This document shows positions 8,255 through 20,215 of a stretch of DNA of 64,000 bases, piece by piece. The stretch's first letter is position 1. Each line of letters begins with the position of its first letter. The stretch is taken from assembly GCF_004801415.1 (NCBI RefSeq), contig NZ_SSNX01000002.1:496001-560000 (forward strand). Direction: 5' to 3'. The notes under the pieces are model-generated. The model saw only the letters and a program-made list of their open reading frames with translations, was not told the origin of the DNA and searched no databases. The position numbers and the translations under genes were made by a program. Source of the DNA: Deinococcus sp. KSM4-11 (GTDB lineage: Bacteria; Deinococcota; Deinococci; Deinococcales; Deinococcaceae).

Positions 8255-9982
8255 GTGACCGCGCCTGAACCCACCTGCGACGCGGCCCACCTGACCCTGC
8301 GCCTTCATCGCGCCACCCCAGGACGGGCGCTGCCACGCGGGGGGCTCGCCGTCGGCCCGTGGCAGGCCACGCTTGAGACCCAGGATCCACACGGCCGGAT
8401 GGTCACCGTCGTCCGGCAGCGTGGCCAGGTGGGCGCACTCCTCGGAACGCTGTACGACACCACCTTGGACGATGCCCTGGAGCGTTACCGCGCCGTCGGG
8501 AACGGATTCGCCGCCCAACTGGAGGGCAGTTTCGCACTGCTGATCCTCGATCTGGACGCCGGGCGGGTGCTGGCCCTCACGGACCGTGTTGGCACGCGAT
8601 CCCTCTACGCTTCCCCGGCGGACGAGGAGGTCTTCCTCTCGACCCGGCCCGGCCTGCCGGCGTTCACCCGTCGCCCGCTGTGCGTCGCGGCGGTGGCGTC
8701 GATGCTCGTCAACGGCGGGCTGCCCTCAGGCCTGACCCTGTTCGAAGGTGTCCGCGCCCTTACGCCCACGGAACTCCATGATGTGCGGCCCGACAGGATA
8801 CACAGCTCGCCGTACTGGACGGTACCGTTCAATCCCGCGCCGCTCGGCCGCCCGGCCGCCGCCCATGCCGGTGAGCTGATCGAACTGATGCGCGGCGCAG
8901 TCGCCCGGCGGGTGCGGGCCAGCCGTGAGCGGCCCTATCTGTCGCTCAGCGGCGGCTACGACTCCCGCGGCCTGCTGTCCCTCCTGTACGGGCAACACCC
9001 GCACCTGAACACCTACTCCTACGCCCTGCCCTCCAGCCGGCGCGGCACCGACATGGAAGCTGCCGTGCGGCTGGCCACGCAGTATGGCGTACCTCACCAG
9101 CAATTCCTCGCCTACCGGGGCGACCTGCCCAGGGTCATCGCACTCAATGCGCGCCAGGGTCACGGAGGCGTGTCCTTCTGCGAGGAAATCGACGCCCTGC
9201 AGGACGTCACGGCCGGCCACCCGACCGACGTCTTCACCGGCGAACAGGTCTTCGAACTCCGCACCCACGCGAGCACGTCCACTCCCGAGGCCCTGACCCG
9301 CATGCATCTGAACGGTGCGCACGAGTTGAAGTGGCTCGAACCGTACGTGTCAGGCCCTGTGCACGCCGAACTCCTCGCCTCGTGGACGCGGGAATATGAC
9401 GCCCTGCTCGCGCAGGGTGCACAGTGGGCCACCGGCCTGCACCAGGAACTCGAACTCATGATCCGGCAAACCGAACCCTACCGGTTCCTACCGTGGCGTG
9501 AACGCTTCATCGGGCAAGCGGCGAACATCCACGTGCCCTACCTGGATACACAGATCCTGGAATTCATCGGGCACCTGCCGGTCGACCTGATGTCCCACAA
9601 GACGATTCTCAAGGTGGCCCTGCGGCAGATGGATCCCCAGATCCTCCGGGTTCCACTGGCGACCTCTCAGGGCTACGAGGCGGACTGGAGCCATGAACTC
9701 CGCATGCTCGACGAGGATCAGCTGGAGGTTCTGTTGGGTTTCAACAGCCGCCTGGACGACATGATCGATCCCCTCACGATCCGCCACCTGATCCAAGCGT
9801 TGCCGACCACCGTCAGCCGTGGGACGCAGTTGACCTCATCCATTCGACAGGTTCTGGGCACCTGGCGCCGCACGTCGCTCGGCCGTCGGGTGCTTGGGCA
9901 TCCGCCGATCCGGCCCCGGCTGCAGACGTTGCCAGCCGTGATCCTCAACCTGCTGACCCTCCGGGAGGTATTGCGGGCCTGA
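8255..9982 (+). CDS. asparagine synthase-like protein without the glutaminase cysteine
   Basis: A 575-residue protein beginning with GTG at 8255 one base after the gcdH stop; GGAG at the end of gcdH serves as ribosome site. The N-terminal half resembles the class-II glutamine amidotransferase fold (FAAQLEGSFALLILDL, GTRSLY), but there is no Cys at position 2, so it cannot use glutamine the normal way. The C-terminal half carries the ATP-pyrophosphatase loop SGGYDS at residues 232-237. AsnB relatives of this kind occur in polysaccharide and natural-product loci, where they amidate acids or form beta-lactam/isopeptide bonds. The substrate is unknown. Confidence 0.8.
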   Translation: MTAPEPTCDAAHLTLRLHRATPGRALPRGGLAVGPWQATLETQDPHGRMVTVVRQRGQVGALLGTLYDTTLDDALERYRAVGNGFAAQLEGSFALLILDLDAGRVLALTDRVGTRSLYASPADEEVFLSTRPGLPAFTRRPLCVAAVASMLVNGGLPSGLTLFEGVRALTPTELHDVRPDRIHSSPYWTVPFNPAPLGRPAAAHAGELIELMRGAVARRVRASRERPYLSLSGGYDSRGLLSLLYGQHPHLNTYSYALPSSRRGTDMEAAVRLATQYGVPHQQFLAYRGDLPRVIALNARQGHGGVSFCEEIDALQDVTAGHPTDVFTGEQVFELRTHASTSTPEALTRMHLNGAHELKWLEPYVSGPVHAELLASWTREYDALLAQGAQWATGLHQELELMIRQTEPYRFLPWRERFIGQAANIHVPYLDTQILEFIGHLPVDLMSHKTILKVALRQMDPQILRVPLATSQGYEADWSHELRMLDEDQLEVLLGFNSRLDDMIDPLTIRHLIQALPTTVSRGTQLTSSIRQVLGTWRRTSLGRRVLGHPPIRPRLQTLPAVILNLLTLREVLRA

Positions 9983-10060
9983 CCCACCCGCCCCGTGGGC
10001 CACGGATCGAACCAGCTGGCCTGCGGAGAAGGCACCGAACCCTGCCTCCCGCTCAGGCGG

Positions 10061-12478
10061 TCAGTTCAACCGCGACAGGGAACGCAGCGCTGGAAGGGCC
10101 ACAGGGGTTCCCTCACTCTGGGCGATTCCCAGCAGTTCGACCCCGTCGACCTCCACTTGTCCGAGCGTCAGGGCCACGTCCACCCCACGCACGCTGAGTT
10201 CGAGCATCTCTCCGGCCGTCTGGGTAGGCGCAAGGGTCAGGCGGTGAACCATCCAGATACCCGCTCCCAGATCCGGGTGTGGCTGGTGACGCACGCCGTC
10301 CTCGGTGTATTCGCGGTGCACGTCGGGCGTGAACACGTGGGCTTCCAGATCGCCCACGCGGCGCACGCGGAGGGCGAAGGGGGCCAGCAGGGGTCCGAGG
10401 TCGTTGCCCCCCTGGAAGAACTCCAGTCGCCACACCAGCCGGACGCTGCGGGGCCCGGCGCCGTCTGGGGCGGGGATGGGAACGTGCAGGCGCAGGGTCC
10501 GGGGGTGCCCGGAGCGGCCCTGACTGACAATGCTGAGCCAGCCGCCGGCCCCGCGCGACAGGCTGTAGCCCTGCCAGGTGGCGGCCGTCTGATCGGCGCC
10601 GCTGAGTCTGGGCGGGGCCTGCACCACCGGCACGGTCGTCCGCATGGGATCCGAGTAGTCGCCGATCGTGGAACTCAGGAGCGGGCTGTCTCCTGGAAGG
10701 CGAGAATGGTACGTGCGCCGCAGGCGCTCGGTCACCTGATCGTGTCCGACCCGCTCGGCGTAATACAGGGCCAGGCCCGGTTCGTAGTCTTCCAGGGCGG
10801 CGGCCAGGCGGCGGCGTACCGCCTGGCGCTGTTCGTGCGGCAGGCTGCTGGCCACACTGACGCGCAGGCCCTCGGAACGGAACGCATAGAGCTCCTGTCC
10901 GCCCGTGCGCTGCGCTGGAGCCGACAGCCCTGGGTACGTCAGCGGCACATCCGCTTCGCGTTCGATCAGGCAGGTTCGATCCAGGGCTTCTTTCAGCACT
11001 GACTGGGCGAAGGCCATGCTGGGGGCGTCGAGGGCGGCGCGCATCAGGTGCACGTCGAAATCCCCGTTGATGACACTCAGGCACCCCAGTGCCTCGCGCA
11101 GCGGTTCGGGCCAGCCGTCGATCTCCCCGGCGTAATGCTCGCGCACCTGGCCGGGCAGCCGCTGACCGGTGTGTCCGGTGACCTGCCGCTCCTGCTCCAG
11201 CAGGCTCAAGAGGTGCAGAACGTTTCCTTCGCTGCGCTGCAGCAGTTCGGCCGCGCGCTCGACACTCGCGCTGCCGAAGGAGCGGTCTCTCAGGATCCGT
11301 TCCACGCCCTTGACGGTCAGCGGGCTCATCTCGATGGACGTGCACTGACCGGCTTCCAGGCGGCGCATCACGGCCCGGCACAGCGGCGATTTGGCGGGGG
11401 GCGTGCGGGACAGCAGCACCACGGCGCGCGGCGCGCTGCACGGCGACATCAGGATGAATTCCAGCAGGGACGCGAGTTCCACGGGAGCACTCTGGGTATG
11501 GTCGAGCACCAGCGCGACCGGGTTCGGCAGCCGGGCCGTGATCGTGGCGAGCTTGACCGTGTCCTCTTCGAGGGTGCCGGGATGGAGCAGCAGGCGCCGC
11601 AGGGCGTCGGCATCGGCGGCGTCGGTCAGGCGCGCGAGCTCCTGGGCGATCGAGGCGATCACCAGGCGGCTCAGCCGGGTACTGCGCACCCGCACTGTCA
11701 GCCAGTCCTGGCTCTGCAAGACGTGCTCGGTCAGGTAGGATTTCCCGCTGCCCAGCGGGCCGTGAACCACCACGACCTGCGGCTGCACGCGGGCGTGTTC
11801 CAGGGCGCGCACCAGCAGGCGCTCCTCGTCGGGCGTCGAATCGTCGGCCAGGTCGGCGACGGCGTCATCCCGTTCCGGCGGCGGCGGGGAACTCTCCAGC
11901 GGTCGTGCGGGGGCTGCCGGGCGGGTGGATTCGACCACGGGAACGTCGAGGTGGTAGCCGAGCGCGGCGGCCCTACCCTGGATGATGCGGGTGGCCCAGA
12001 CCTTGTTGTCGTCGAGGAAGCGACGGTGGGCCTGCTCGAGCACCTGCTCGACCTGCTCTTCGAGGGTGCAGCGCTGCTGATCGACCCATTCCTGCAGGGC
12101 GGTGCTGCCCAGATCCTCCATCCCGCTCAACGGCAGACCCCGCAGCATGGCCAGCCAGTGCGCCAGTTCCGGCTGATCCATGCCGCTGTTCAGGCGCGAT
12201 CTCCAGACCTCGAGATCCGTGGTGACGTGTTCCAGATACAGCAGCTGGCGGCTGCGGGGAAAAATATCGAGGCCCGCAGACCGGATGCGGGCGAGTTCGA
12301 CGCGCAGGTTCTTGCGGGCTTCAGCGGTGGACCAGAGCAGGTCGGCGAGCCGTTCGCGGTGCTGAGGCAGCCGCTCCAGGGCGAGGTACGTGATCAACGC
12401 CACGGCTTTCGCGGAGAGGGGCACGAGGCTGCCCTTGTACGTGATGTGCGTGTGGCCGAGTACGTTCACCGTCAACAT
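10061..12478 (-). CDS. SARP-type transcriptional regulator with BTAD and ATPase domains
   Basis: An 805-residue protein; ATG at 12478. The N-terminus (LTVNVLGHTHITYKG, then SAKAVALITYLALE and LADLLWS) is the winged-helix region of SARP/AfsR regulators. Residues about 90-190 form the bacterial transcriptional activation domain (ELAHWLAMLRGLPLSG; ALQEWVDQQRCTLEEQ). A P-loop ATPase follows: Walker A GPLGSGKS at 240-247 and Walker B-like VALVLDH about 80 residues later, then helical repeats. The last 180 residues look like a beta-rich domain. Such proteins are signal-responsive activators. It is convergent with the asparagine-synthase-like gene and upstream of the polysaccharide island, which it may control; the ligand is unknown. 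Confidence 0.85.
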   Translation of the reverse strand: MLTVNVLGHTHITYKGSLVPLSAKAVALITYLALERLPQHRERLADLLWSTAEARKNLRVELARIRSAGLDIFPRSRQLLYLEHVTTDLEVWRSRLNSGMDQPELAHWLAMLRGLPLSGMEDLGSTALQEWVDQQRCTLEEQVEQVLEQAHRRFLDDNKVWATRIIQGRAAALGYHLDVPVVESTRPAAPARPLESSPPPPERDDAVADLADDSTPDEERLLVRALEHARVQPQVVVVHGPLGSGKSYLTEHVLQSQDWLTVRVRSTRLSRLVIASIAQELARLTDAADADALRRLLLHPGTLEEDTVKLATITARLPNPVALVLDHTQSAPVELASLLEFILMSPCSAPRAVVLLSRTPPAKSPLCRAVMRRLEAGQCTSIEMSPLTVKGVERILRDRSFGSASVERAAELLQRSEGNVLHLLSLLEQERQVTGHTGQRLPGQVREHYAGEIDGWPEPLREALGCLSVINGDFDVHLMRAALDAPSMAFAQSVLKEALDRTCLIEREADVPLTYPGLSAPAQRTGGQELYAFRSEGLRVSVASSLPHEQRQAVRRRLAAALEDYEPGLALYYAERVGHDQVTERLRRTYHSRLPGDSPLLSSTIGDYSDPMRTTVPVVQAPPRLSGADQTAATWQGYSLSRGAGGWLSIVSQGRSGHPRTLRLHVPIPAPDGAGPRSVRLVWRLEFFQGGNDLGPLLAPFALRVRRVGDLEAHVFTPDVHREYTEDGVRHQPHPDLGAGIWMVHRLTLAPTQTAGEMLELSVRGVDVALTLGQVEVDGVELLGIAQSEGTPVALPALRSLSRLN

Positions 12479-12749
12479 GTGGTCTCCGAGACTTTCCGCT
12501 CCCTCCGGGTCGTGGTGCTCTCAATGATCCGGTGGATGCTCTTGGGCTGGATCCATCCTTTGGGATGGTGCGGATGCTGCCTCCAGTGTAGGAACGGATT
12601 GTCACCCAACAATTACTGGACGACCACTGGCCGCTGCCCATTAGACCGGAGGGGCGGCGTTCCATGCTGGCAATTCCATGAGTTCTCACACATCTTTCAT
12701 CAGGTGTGCGTCAGATTCGATTGGCGATGGAGTTCCCGCCTGGCGAGAT
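12479..12749. other. non-coding gap between SARP regulator and glycosyltransferase
   Basis: 271 bases without a convincing gene. It must hold the promoter of the minus-strand SARP gene. A short inverted repeat (CCATCC/GGATGG around 12556-12572) is the only structure noticed; no clear promoter boxes were identified. Confidence 0.4.
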
Positions 12750-13922
12750 TCAGCGCCCCTGACGGTGATTCATGGCCCGCTGGTAGGCGCTGATCAGCAC
12801 AGCGTAGTTCGAGTCCGGCGAGTACCAGCGTTCGTAGGCAGCGCGGGCGTCGGTTCTCATGGATACATCGTCGCGCCGCGCCACCGCCTGGTGGAGCGCG
12901 CCGGCCAGCGAGTCCGAGTGGCCCGGCGTGAACGTGAAGCCAGTTACGCCGTCCTGCACGATCTCGCCCAGACCTCCGATGGCCGCGCAGACGACGGGCG
13001 TGCCGTGGGCGAGGCCCTCCACGGCCGTCCGGCCGAAGGGCTCATACCACTCAGAGGGCACGACCACGAAGGCGGCGCCCGCGATCTGCGCGTAGGTCTC
13101 TGTCAGGGGCAGGCTGCCCAGGAAGGAGATCCCATCATGGTCATCAGCCAGCGCTTCGAGCCCAGCCCGTTCAGGGCCGTCGCCCACGATCCGCAGTTCC
13201 ATGCCCAGGCGCTCCCGGAGCCACACCTCGATCAGGCGACGGGCTCCCTTCTCGGCACTGAGTCGACCGACGAACACGGCGTACGAACCGGTCGCGAGCT
13301 GCGCTCCGGGATCCGGATACACGAAGTTCGGCTTGACGACAATCCTCTCCGGGTCAATGCCGAACTCGATGTACTTCTGCCGCACGAAACTGGAGACTGC
13401 GATGAACAGATCGACCTGCCGGTCATACGTTCTGAGCAGCTTGTGCGTCGACTGCATGGAGGCCACGACCGCCGACCCCACCGCGCTGTGCCGGTAGCAG
13501 CGGTGTTCGATTCCGGGCAGCGCGAAGGCCCGGCCGGTACACGCCTCGCAGATCTGACCGTCCCGGAACAGCAGGCCATTCACACACGAGTGGCGGTAGT
13601 TGCGCAGCGCCTGCACCACCGCCGCTCCCTGACGGCGCGCGGCGCCATACACCGAGGGCGACATCAGCGGGAACGTGTTCTGGAAATGCACCACGTCTGC
13701 CTGCGCCTGGGACGTCACGGCCGCGATTTCACGGGCGCTTTGGGTATTCCAGATGGTCTTCAGGGCGATGCGCGCCGCGGGCAGGGCGTCGAGCTCGCGG
13801 TTGTGGCGCTCGTAGCGCTCGACGTGATGACCGTGGTCTTCGAGCAGCCGGGACTCCGCCCGGTAGCTCTCGTCCTCGCCCCCCTTCTGCTTGTAGAAGG
13901 TATGCGCCATCACCACTTTCAT
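12750..13922 (-). CDS. glycosyltransferase family 4 with Cys-rich segment
   Basis: 390 residues. ATG at 13922 overlaps the stop of the upstream glycosyltransferase (ATGA). N-terminus MKVVMAHTFYKQKGGEDESY, then DVVHFQNTFPLMSP, a segment with three to four spaced cysteines (CVNGLLFRDGQICEACTGRA, CYRHS), the donor-domain opening FVGRLSAEKGARRLIEVW and EPFGRTAVEGLAHGTPVVC with the E-x7-E motif. It is a clear paralogue of the protein at 35061-36230, with the same layout and cysteines. Cytoplasmic sugar transferase; last gene of the minus-strand run that begins with UDP-glucose dehydrogenase. Confidence 0.88.
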   Translation of the reverse strand: MKVVMAHTFYKQKGGEDESYRAESRLLEDHGHHVERYERHNRELDALPAARIALKTIWNTQSAREIAAVTSQAQADVVHFQNTFPLMSPSVYGAARRQGAAVVQALRNYRHSCVNGLLFRDGQICEACTGRAFALPGIEHRCYRHSAVGSAVVASMQSTHKLLRTYDRQVDLFIAVSSFVRQKYIEFGIDPERIVVKPNFVYPDPGAQLATGSYAVFVGRLSAEKGARRLIEVWLRERLGMELRIVGDGPERAGLEALADDHDGISFLGSLPLTETYAQIAGAAFVVVPSEWYEPFGRTAVEGLAHGTPVVCAAIGGLGEIVQDGVTGFTFTPGHSDSLAGALHQAVARRDDVSMRTDARAAYERWYSPDSNYAVLISAYQRAMNHRQGR

Positions 13923-15181
13923 GGAACGCGGATCTCCTGGTAGAGCTGAAGGTAACCGGCCGCCTTGGCGGCCCAGGTGTGCTGGCGGGCGAAGGTCAGC
14001 GCCGCCCGTCCCATCTGTTCGCGCGCGGGGAGACCGAGTTCGGCGAAGCGGCGCAGGGCGGCCGCCACGTCTGTCGCCAGGGTCGCCTCCGTGCGCAGGG
14101 GCACCTTGAATGCCGCCTCGGCGGGCAGAACATCCCCGGCCCCCTGGTGATCCAGGCACACGATGGGCAGGCCCTGGGCGGCCGCCTCCAGCAGCTGTGA
14201 CCCGAAGGAGTCGCGCAGGCTGGTGAACAGGAACACGTCCTGCTCACGGTACAGGTTCATCACGTCCAGCCAGGGAATCCGGCCCAGAGCACTGACCTTC
14301 CCTTGCAGTCCCAGTTCCTCGATCCAGCCGTCCAGCAGCGCGCCGTCCGGCCCGTCGCCCACGACGGTGAGGTGCACCGGAACCTCCAGCGCCGCGACAC
14401 TCTCCAGGGCAAGGCGCAGCGCCTTGCGCTTCAGCAGCCGGCCGACCCACAGGACGTTCAGGGTATCGCCACCGCGCGCCGGAACCTGTCCGGCGATCAG
14501 GTCGTCCGGCAGCCCACTGTCGAGCACCATCCGCACCCGCTTCGCGCCCAGGCGGGTCAGCAGATCGGCGGTCTGCCGGTTGGTGGCGCACATGACCGCA
14601 GTCCCCCTGGCCATCAAGCGGTGGAGCGGGGAGAGAACGACCAACCGGCTCAGTAGGGTGCGCAGCCGCTCGGTGCGCCAGGCACGGCCAAAGTACCGGC
14701 GGGCGAGCGGCGGCGCGGTCTGCCCACCCCCAGCAGGCCCGAACACGAATGGACGGTTGAGGGCCCACAGCAGCGAGCCCCCCTGGACGCTTCCATAGGT
14801 CAGGTGATGCACCACGTCAATCGGTACCCGGCGCGTGAGGCCACGTGCGACGCGCAGCGCGGCCAGTTGCCACAGCAGATAGTGAAGTCCTGTCGTCTCA
14901 CGCAGTGGCCTGAAGAGGAGAGGGAGGTCAACATAATAGAAGGTCACGTTCAGATTACCCTGCCGATCCCGGTGGCTGGCCTCAATGGCAGGCCGGTTTC
15001 CGGGACGCGTCAGAACGTGCACATTCAGGCCCGCCTCGGCAAGGTACGTGGCCGTGTACCAACCGAAACCGGGCTCGGTGCCGGTGGCCGGGGCGCAGGC
15101 GTAGCAGGAGAGCAGCGGTGTGGGAAGCCCTCGGCCGGTCACGCCCACCTCAGTCGAGCCGTGTGGTGTGGATGGCGCCAT
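13919..15181 (-). CDS. glycosyltransferase family 4
   Basis: About 420 residues. Two starts are possible: GTG at 15205 with no clear ribosome site, and ATG at 15181 with GGAG about nine bases upstream. The second is chosen. GT-B fold: LLSCYACAPATGTEPGFGWY at the N-terminus, DVVHHLTYGSVQGG, FGPAGGGQTAPP, LWVGRLLKRKALRLALES at the donor domain, and SFGSQLLEAAAQGLPIVCLD. The opening SCYACAPxxGSEPGxGW is typical of a GT4 subgroup in capsule and exopolysaccharide loci. The chosen start codon lies inside a perfect 28-bp palindrome. Confidence 0.85.
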   Translation of the reverse strand: MAPSTPHGSTEVGVTGRGLPTPLLSCYACAPATGTEPGFGWYTATYLAEAGLNVHVLTRPGNRPAIEASHRDRQGNLNVTFYYVDLPLLFRPLRETTGLHYLLWQLAALRVARGLTRRVPIDVVHHLTYGSVQGGSLLWALNRPFVFGPAGGGQTAPPLARRYFGRAWRTERLRTLLSRLVVLSPLHRLMARGTAVMCATNRQTADLLTRLGAKRVRMVLDSGLPDDLIAGQVPARGGDTLNVLWVGRLLKRKALRLALESVAALEVPVHLTVVGDGPDGALLDGWIEELGLQGKVSALGRIPWLDVMNLYREQDVFLFTSLRDSFGSQLLEAAAQGLPIVCLDHQGAGDVLPAEAAFKVPLRTEATLATDVAAALRRFAELGLPAREQMGRAALTFARQHTWAAKAAGYLQLYQEIRVP

Positions 15182-15190
15182 CCACACCAC
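15163..15190. repeat. perfect 28-bp palindrome over the glycosyltransferase start
   Basis: Bases 15163-15176 are the exact reverse complement of 15177-15190, with no loop; the next pair outward mismatches. It contains the ATG at 15181-15179 of the minus-strand glycosyltransferase. As RNA it could fold and hide the start codon; as DNA it could bind a dimeric protein. Function unknown. Confidence 0.7.
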
Positions 15191-15310
15191 GCTCCGTCTC
15201 TGCACGGCCTAGTTGAGCGGATTGACCGCTGAGGCCGGCGTGTCCGCTCGCTGCCGCAACCACGTCCTCCAGACACAGCCTCCGCCGTATGGAGCGCGGG
15301 GGGCATCGCG

Positions 15311-16273
15311 TCAGGCACGTGCTGGGGTCGCCGCAACCGTCCCATCATGCGCTGTGGCCGCCGCGATCGTCCGGCGCAGTCCGTCACTCAGGGGCACGAC
15401 GGGCTCCCAGCCCAGCAGCGTCCGGGCGCGTGTGATATCGGGTTTGCGCTGTCTGGGATCATCGTGGGGAATGGGTTCCCGGAGCGTCGTCAGAGGCCGT
15501 CCCAGGACATCCTGTAGGACGCCGACCAGTTCGAGCATGGTGAATTCCACCGGGTTGCCCAAGTTCACCGGCTCGTGATCCTCGACGTCCATCAGGCGCA
15601 CGATTCCTTCCACAAGGTCCGTCACGTACTGGAAGGAGCGCGTCTGGCTGCCGTCCCCATACACCGTGAGGGCGTCGCCGCGCAGGGCCTGGTGCATGAA
15701 GTTCGTGATCACGCGGCCGTCGTCCGGGCGCATGCGCGGACCGTAGGTGTTGAAGATCCGGATGATGCGCGTGTCCACTCCATGATGCCGGTGGTATGCC
15801 ATGGTGATGGCTTCGGCATAGCGTTTGGCCTCGTCGTAGCACGAGCGCAGGCCGTTGGGATTCACATGTCCCCAGTACGATTCCGGCTGCGGGTGAACGT
15901 GCGGATCGCCGTACACCTCGCTGGTACTCGCCAGGAAGAACTTCGCGCCGTGCGCCCGGGCCAGCTCCAGGGCGTTCTGTGTGCCCTGCGCGCCGACCAT
16001 CAGCGTCTCGATCGGGAACTGCTGGTAATGGGGCGGGCTGGCCGGACTGGCGAAATGCAGCACCCAGTCGAGCCTGCCGCCAGGATCCGGAATGCCCTGA
16101 CTGACGTCTGCTTCCACGAATGAGAAGCCGGGCTGGCCCAGGAACAGCGCCGTGTTGTCCCGCTGCCCACTGATGTAGTTGTCCACCCCGATGACCTCAT
16201 GCCCGCCTTGCAGGAAACGTTCCGTCAGGTGAGAGCCGACGAAGCCGGCGCTGCCGGTGAGCAGGATCCGCAT
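15311..16273 (-). CDS. uxs: UDP-glucuronate decarboxylase (UDP-xylose synthase)
   Basis: 320 residues. ATG at 16273 shares its A with the stop of UDP-glucose dehydrogenase (TGATG). Extended short-chain dehydrogenase fold: [16 protein letters not shown] for NAD binding, [12 protein letters not shown], the Ser of STSEVYGDP and the YDEAK active-site Tyr/Lys. [10 protein letters not shown]...[13 protein letters not shown] and [11 protein letters not shown] distinguish UXS from epimerases and dTDP-glucose dehydratases. It converts UDP-glucuronate, the product of the adjoining gene, into UDP-xylose in the cytosol. The pairing with Ugd makes the assignment strong. The spacer of about 100 bases to the next gene downstream contains nothing recognised. 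Confidence 0.92.
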   Translation of the reverse strand: MRILLTGSAGFVGSHLTERFLQGGHEVIGVDNYISGQRDNTALFLGQPGFSFVEADVSQGIPDPGGRLDWVLHFASPASPPHYQQFPIETLMVGAQGTQNALELARAHGAKFFLASTSEVYGDPHVHPQPESYWGHVNPNGLRSCYDEAKRYAEAITMAYHRHHGVDTRIIRIFNTYGPRMRPDDGRVITNFMHQALRGDALTVYGDGSQTRSFQYVTDLVEGIVRLMDVEDHEPVNLGNPVEFTMLELVGVLQDVLGRPLTTLREPIPHDDPRQRKPDITRARTLLGWEPVVPLSDGLRRTIAAATAHDGTVAATPARA

Positions 16274-17670
16274 CAGGCGCGCTCCGCTCCGGCCCGGCGG
16301 CGTTCCCCGCGCGGCGCGTCGCGGCCCACCTGCTCGACCAGGGCGTTGATCGGCGAGCGGATCACGTTGCGAGCGTCGATCACCAGGGGCCGGCGCATGG
16401 TGGCCAGCAGCGGGTTCCAGTCCATGGTCATGTAGTCGTCCCACTCGGTCGCGAGGATGATCGCGTCAGCCCGGTCGAAGGCCTCCTCGACGCTCGCGGC
16501 CGGAGTGTAGTTCAGGTGCGTCCACTCGCGCGCCGCGCGTTTCATGGCGATCGGGTCATGCGCAGTCACGGAGGCGCCCAAGCGGTTGAGCTGCGAGATC
16601 AGGTCGTGCGTGGGCGCGTCCCGCAGATCGTCCGTGTTCGGTTTGAAGGCCATGCCGAGCACCGTGACGCGTTTGCCCTTCACGGTCTTGAGGTGCCGCA
16701 GCAGTTTGTCGATGATCACCCGGCGCTGCCGGTAATTGATGTCGATGGCCGCCTGCAGGATGGGCATGTCGTACTGGTGCTCGCGCCCGGCGCTGATGAG
16801 GCCCTGCGTGTCCTTCCCGAAGCAGCTGCCGCCCCAGCCGAGGCCCGCCTGCAGGAAGCGCTGCCCGATCCGCTGATCCATGCCGATGCCGGCCGCGACC
16901 TCCTCGATGTCCGCTCCGACCCGCTCGCACAGGCCCGAGATTTCGTTGGCAAAGGAGATCTTCAAAGCCAGGAAGGCGTTCGCGGCGTACTTGATCATCT
17001 CGGCGCTCTGCAGTGACGTCTTGATGACTGCAGGGCGCGTGAACCACTCGGGGCGTGGCGCGCCCTTGGGGGGGGCGAAGGTCTGGTCGATCAGCGGCGC
17101 GTACAGCTGCGTCATGATGTCCAGCGCCTCGGACTGGCCGCCCAGCACGATCCGGTCGGGGTACAGGGAGTCCCCGAGCGCCGTGCCTTCCCGCAGGAAC
17201 TCGGGATTGCTGACCACGAAGTGCAGGGTCGGGTCGAAGGCCTTGGTGTGATCCTCCAGCAGGCGCTGCACGTAGTCACCGGTGCCGATCGGCACGGTGC
17301 TCTTGTTCACGATCACCTTCGCGTTGCCGTTCAGGTACCCGGAAATGCTCGCGGCGGCGCTGACCACGTACTGGAGGTCCGGCGTGCCGTCGAGGCCGGG
17401 CGGCGTGCCCACACAGATGAAGATCACGTCGGCGTCCCGCACGGCGCTGTAGTCGGTGGTCCACTTCAGGCGGCCCTCCTGGCTGGAGAGCAGGTCGTCC
17501 AGACCCGGCTCATGGATGGGCACCTCGCCCCGCTGCAGCATGTCGATCTTGTTCTGGTCGATGTCGATGCCGGTCACATGGTGCCCGATGTGGGCCAGCA
17601 GGCCAGCCGTACCGAGGCCGACGTACCCGGTGCCGATCACGGCGACGTTCGCAGGGTGCTTCAGGTGCAT
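16273..17670 (-). CDS. ugd: UDP-glucose 6-dehydrogenase
   Basis: 465 residues; ATG at 17670 with GGAG upstream, beginning [19 protein letters not shown]-terminal NAD-binding domain ([14 protein letters not shown]), [16 protein letters not shown], central helix and UDP-binding C-terminal domain ([17 protein letters not shown]). The catalytic Cys is at about residue 283 in [10 protein letters not shown], so the enzyme should be active. It oxidises UDP-glucose to UDP-glucuronate, feeding the UXS encoded directly after it. It is the first gene of a coupled minus-strand operon Ugd-UXS-GT-GT. Confidence 0.95.
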   Translation of the reverse strand: MHLKHPANVAVIGTGYVGLGTAGLLAHIGHHVTGIDIDQNKIDMLQRGEVPIHEPGLDDLLSSQEGRLKWTTDYSAVRDADVIFICVGTPPGLDGTPDLQYVVSAAASISGYLNGNAKVIVNKSTVPIGTGDYVQRLLEDHTKAFDPTLHFVVSNPEFLREGTALGDSLYPDRIVLGGQSEALDIMTQLYAPLIDQTFAPPKGAPRPEWFTRPAVIKTSLQSAEMIKYAANAFLALKISFANEISGLCERVGADIEEVAAGIGMDQRIGQRFLQAGLGWGGSCFGKDTQGLISAGREHQYDMPILQAAIDINYRQRRVIIDKLLRHLKTVKGKRVTVLGMAFKPNTDDLRDAPTHDLISQLNRLGASVTAHDPIAMKRAAREWTHLNYTPAASVEEAFDRADAIILATEWDDYMTMDWNPLLATMRRPLVIDARNVIRSPINALVEQVGRDAPRGERRRAGAERA

Positions 17671-17808
17671 AGGGACACTCCAGTTCCGGATTCGCGTCAC
17701 TGACGCTCGGGAGTACGCTCCGGAGGGGCGTGGGATTAAGGCGGGTAATTCGGCCAACACCGGCCTCGGACTGGGTGTGATGTTACCGCGCCGGTTCGTG
17801 AAGACTGT

Positions 17809-19959
<2,151 letters not shown>

Positions 19960-20148
19960 GCAGATCTCCCTGCGAGAACAGCATGTCCTGCATGCTGCCG
20001 ACGCCGCTTGCGTCCGGAATGTGCGAGTCAGATCGCTCGCCGTCCCATTCCTGCGCAGCATGCCGAGCCCGGCGTAACAGCATCGTTGCACTGCGCGGCA
20101 CCCCTGGACTCATGAAGATCTGATTCAGGGCTGCTGGCACAAAGAACT

Positions 20149-20193
20149 GGGCGGCAGGTGCGCTGTCCCGTGGTGGGACTGCACCTGCCGCCC
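20149..20193 (-). terminator. terminator hairpin of the beta-helix lipoprotein gene
   Basis: A perfect 13-base stem (20149-20161 with 20181-20193) enclosing a second small stem. On the minus strand it is followed by AGTTCTTT. It lies 23 bases after the stop of the 20216-22471 gene. Confidence 0.7.
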
Positions 20194-20215
20194 TGGGGCG
20201 ACGCTCAGACCTGGT

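Noticed and set aside
9983..10060. CCGTGG/CCACGG inverted repeat between convergent genes as terminator
   Set aside because: One-base loop and no T run; too weak to call.
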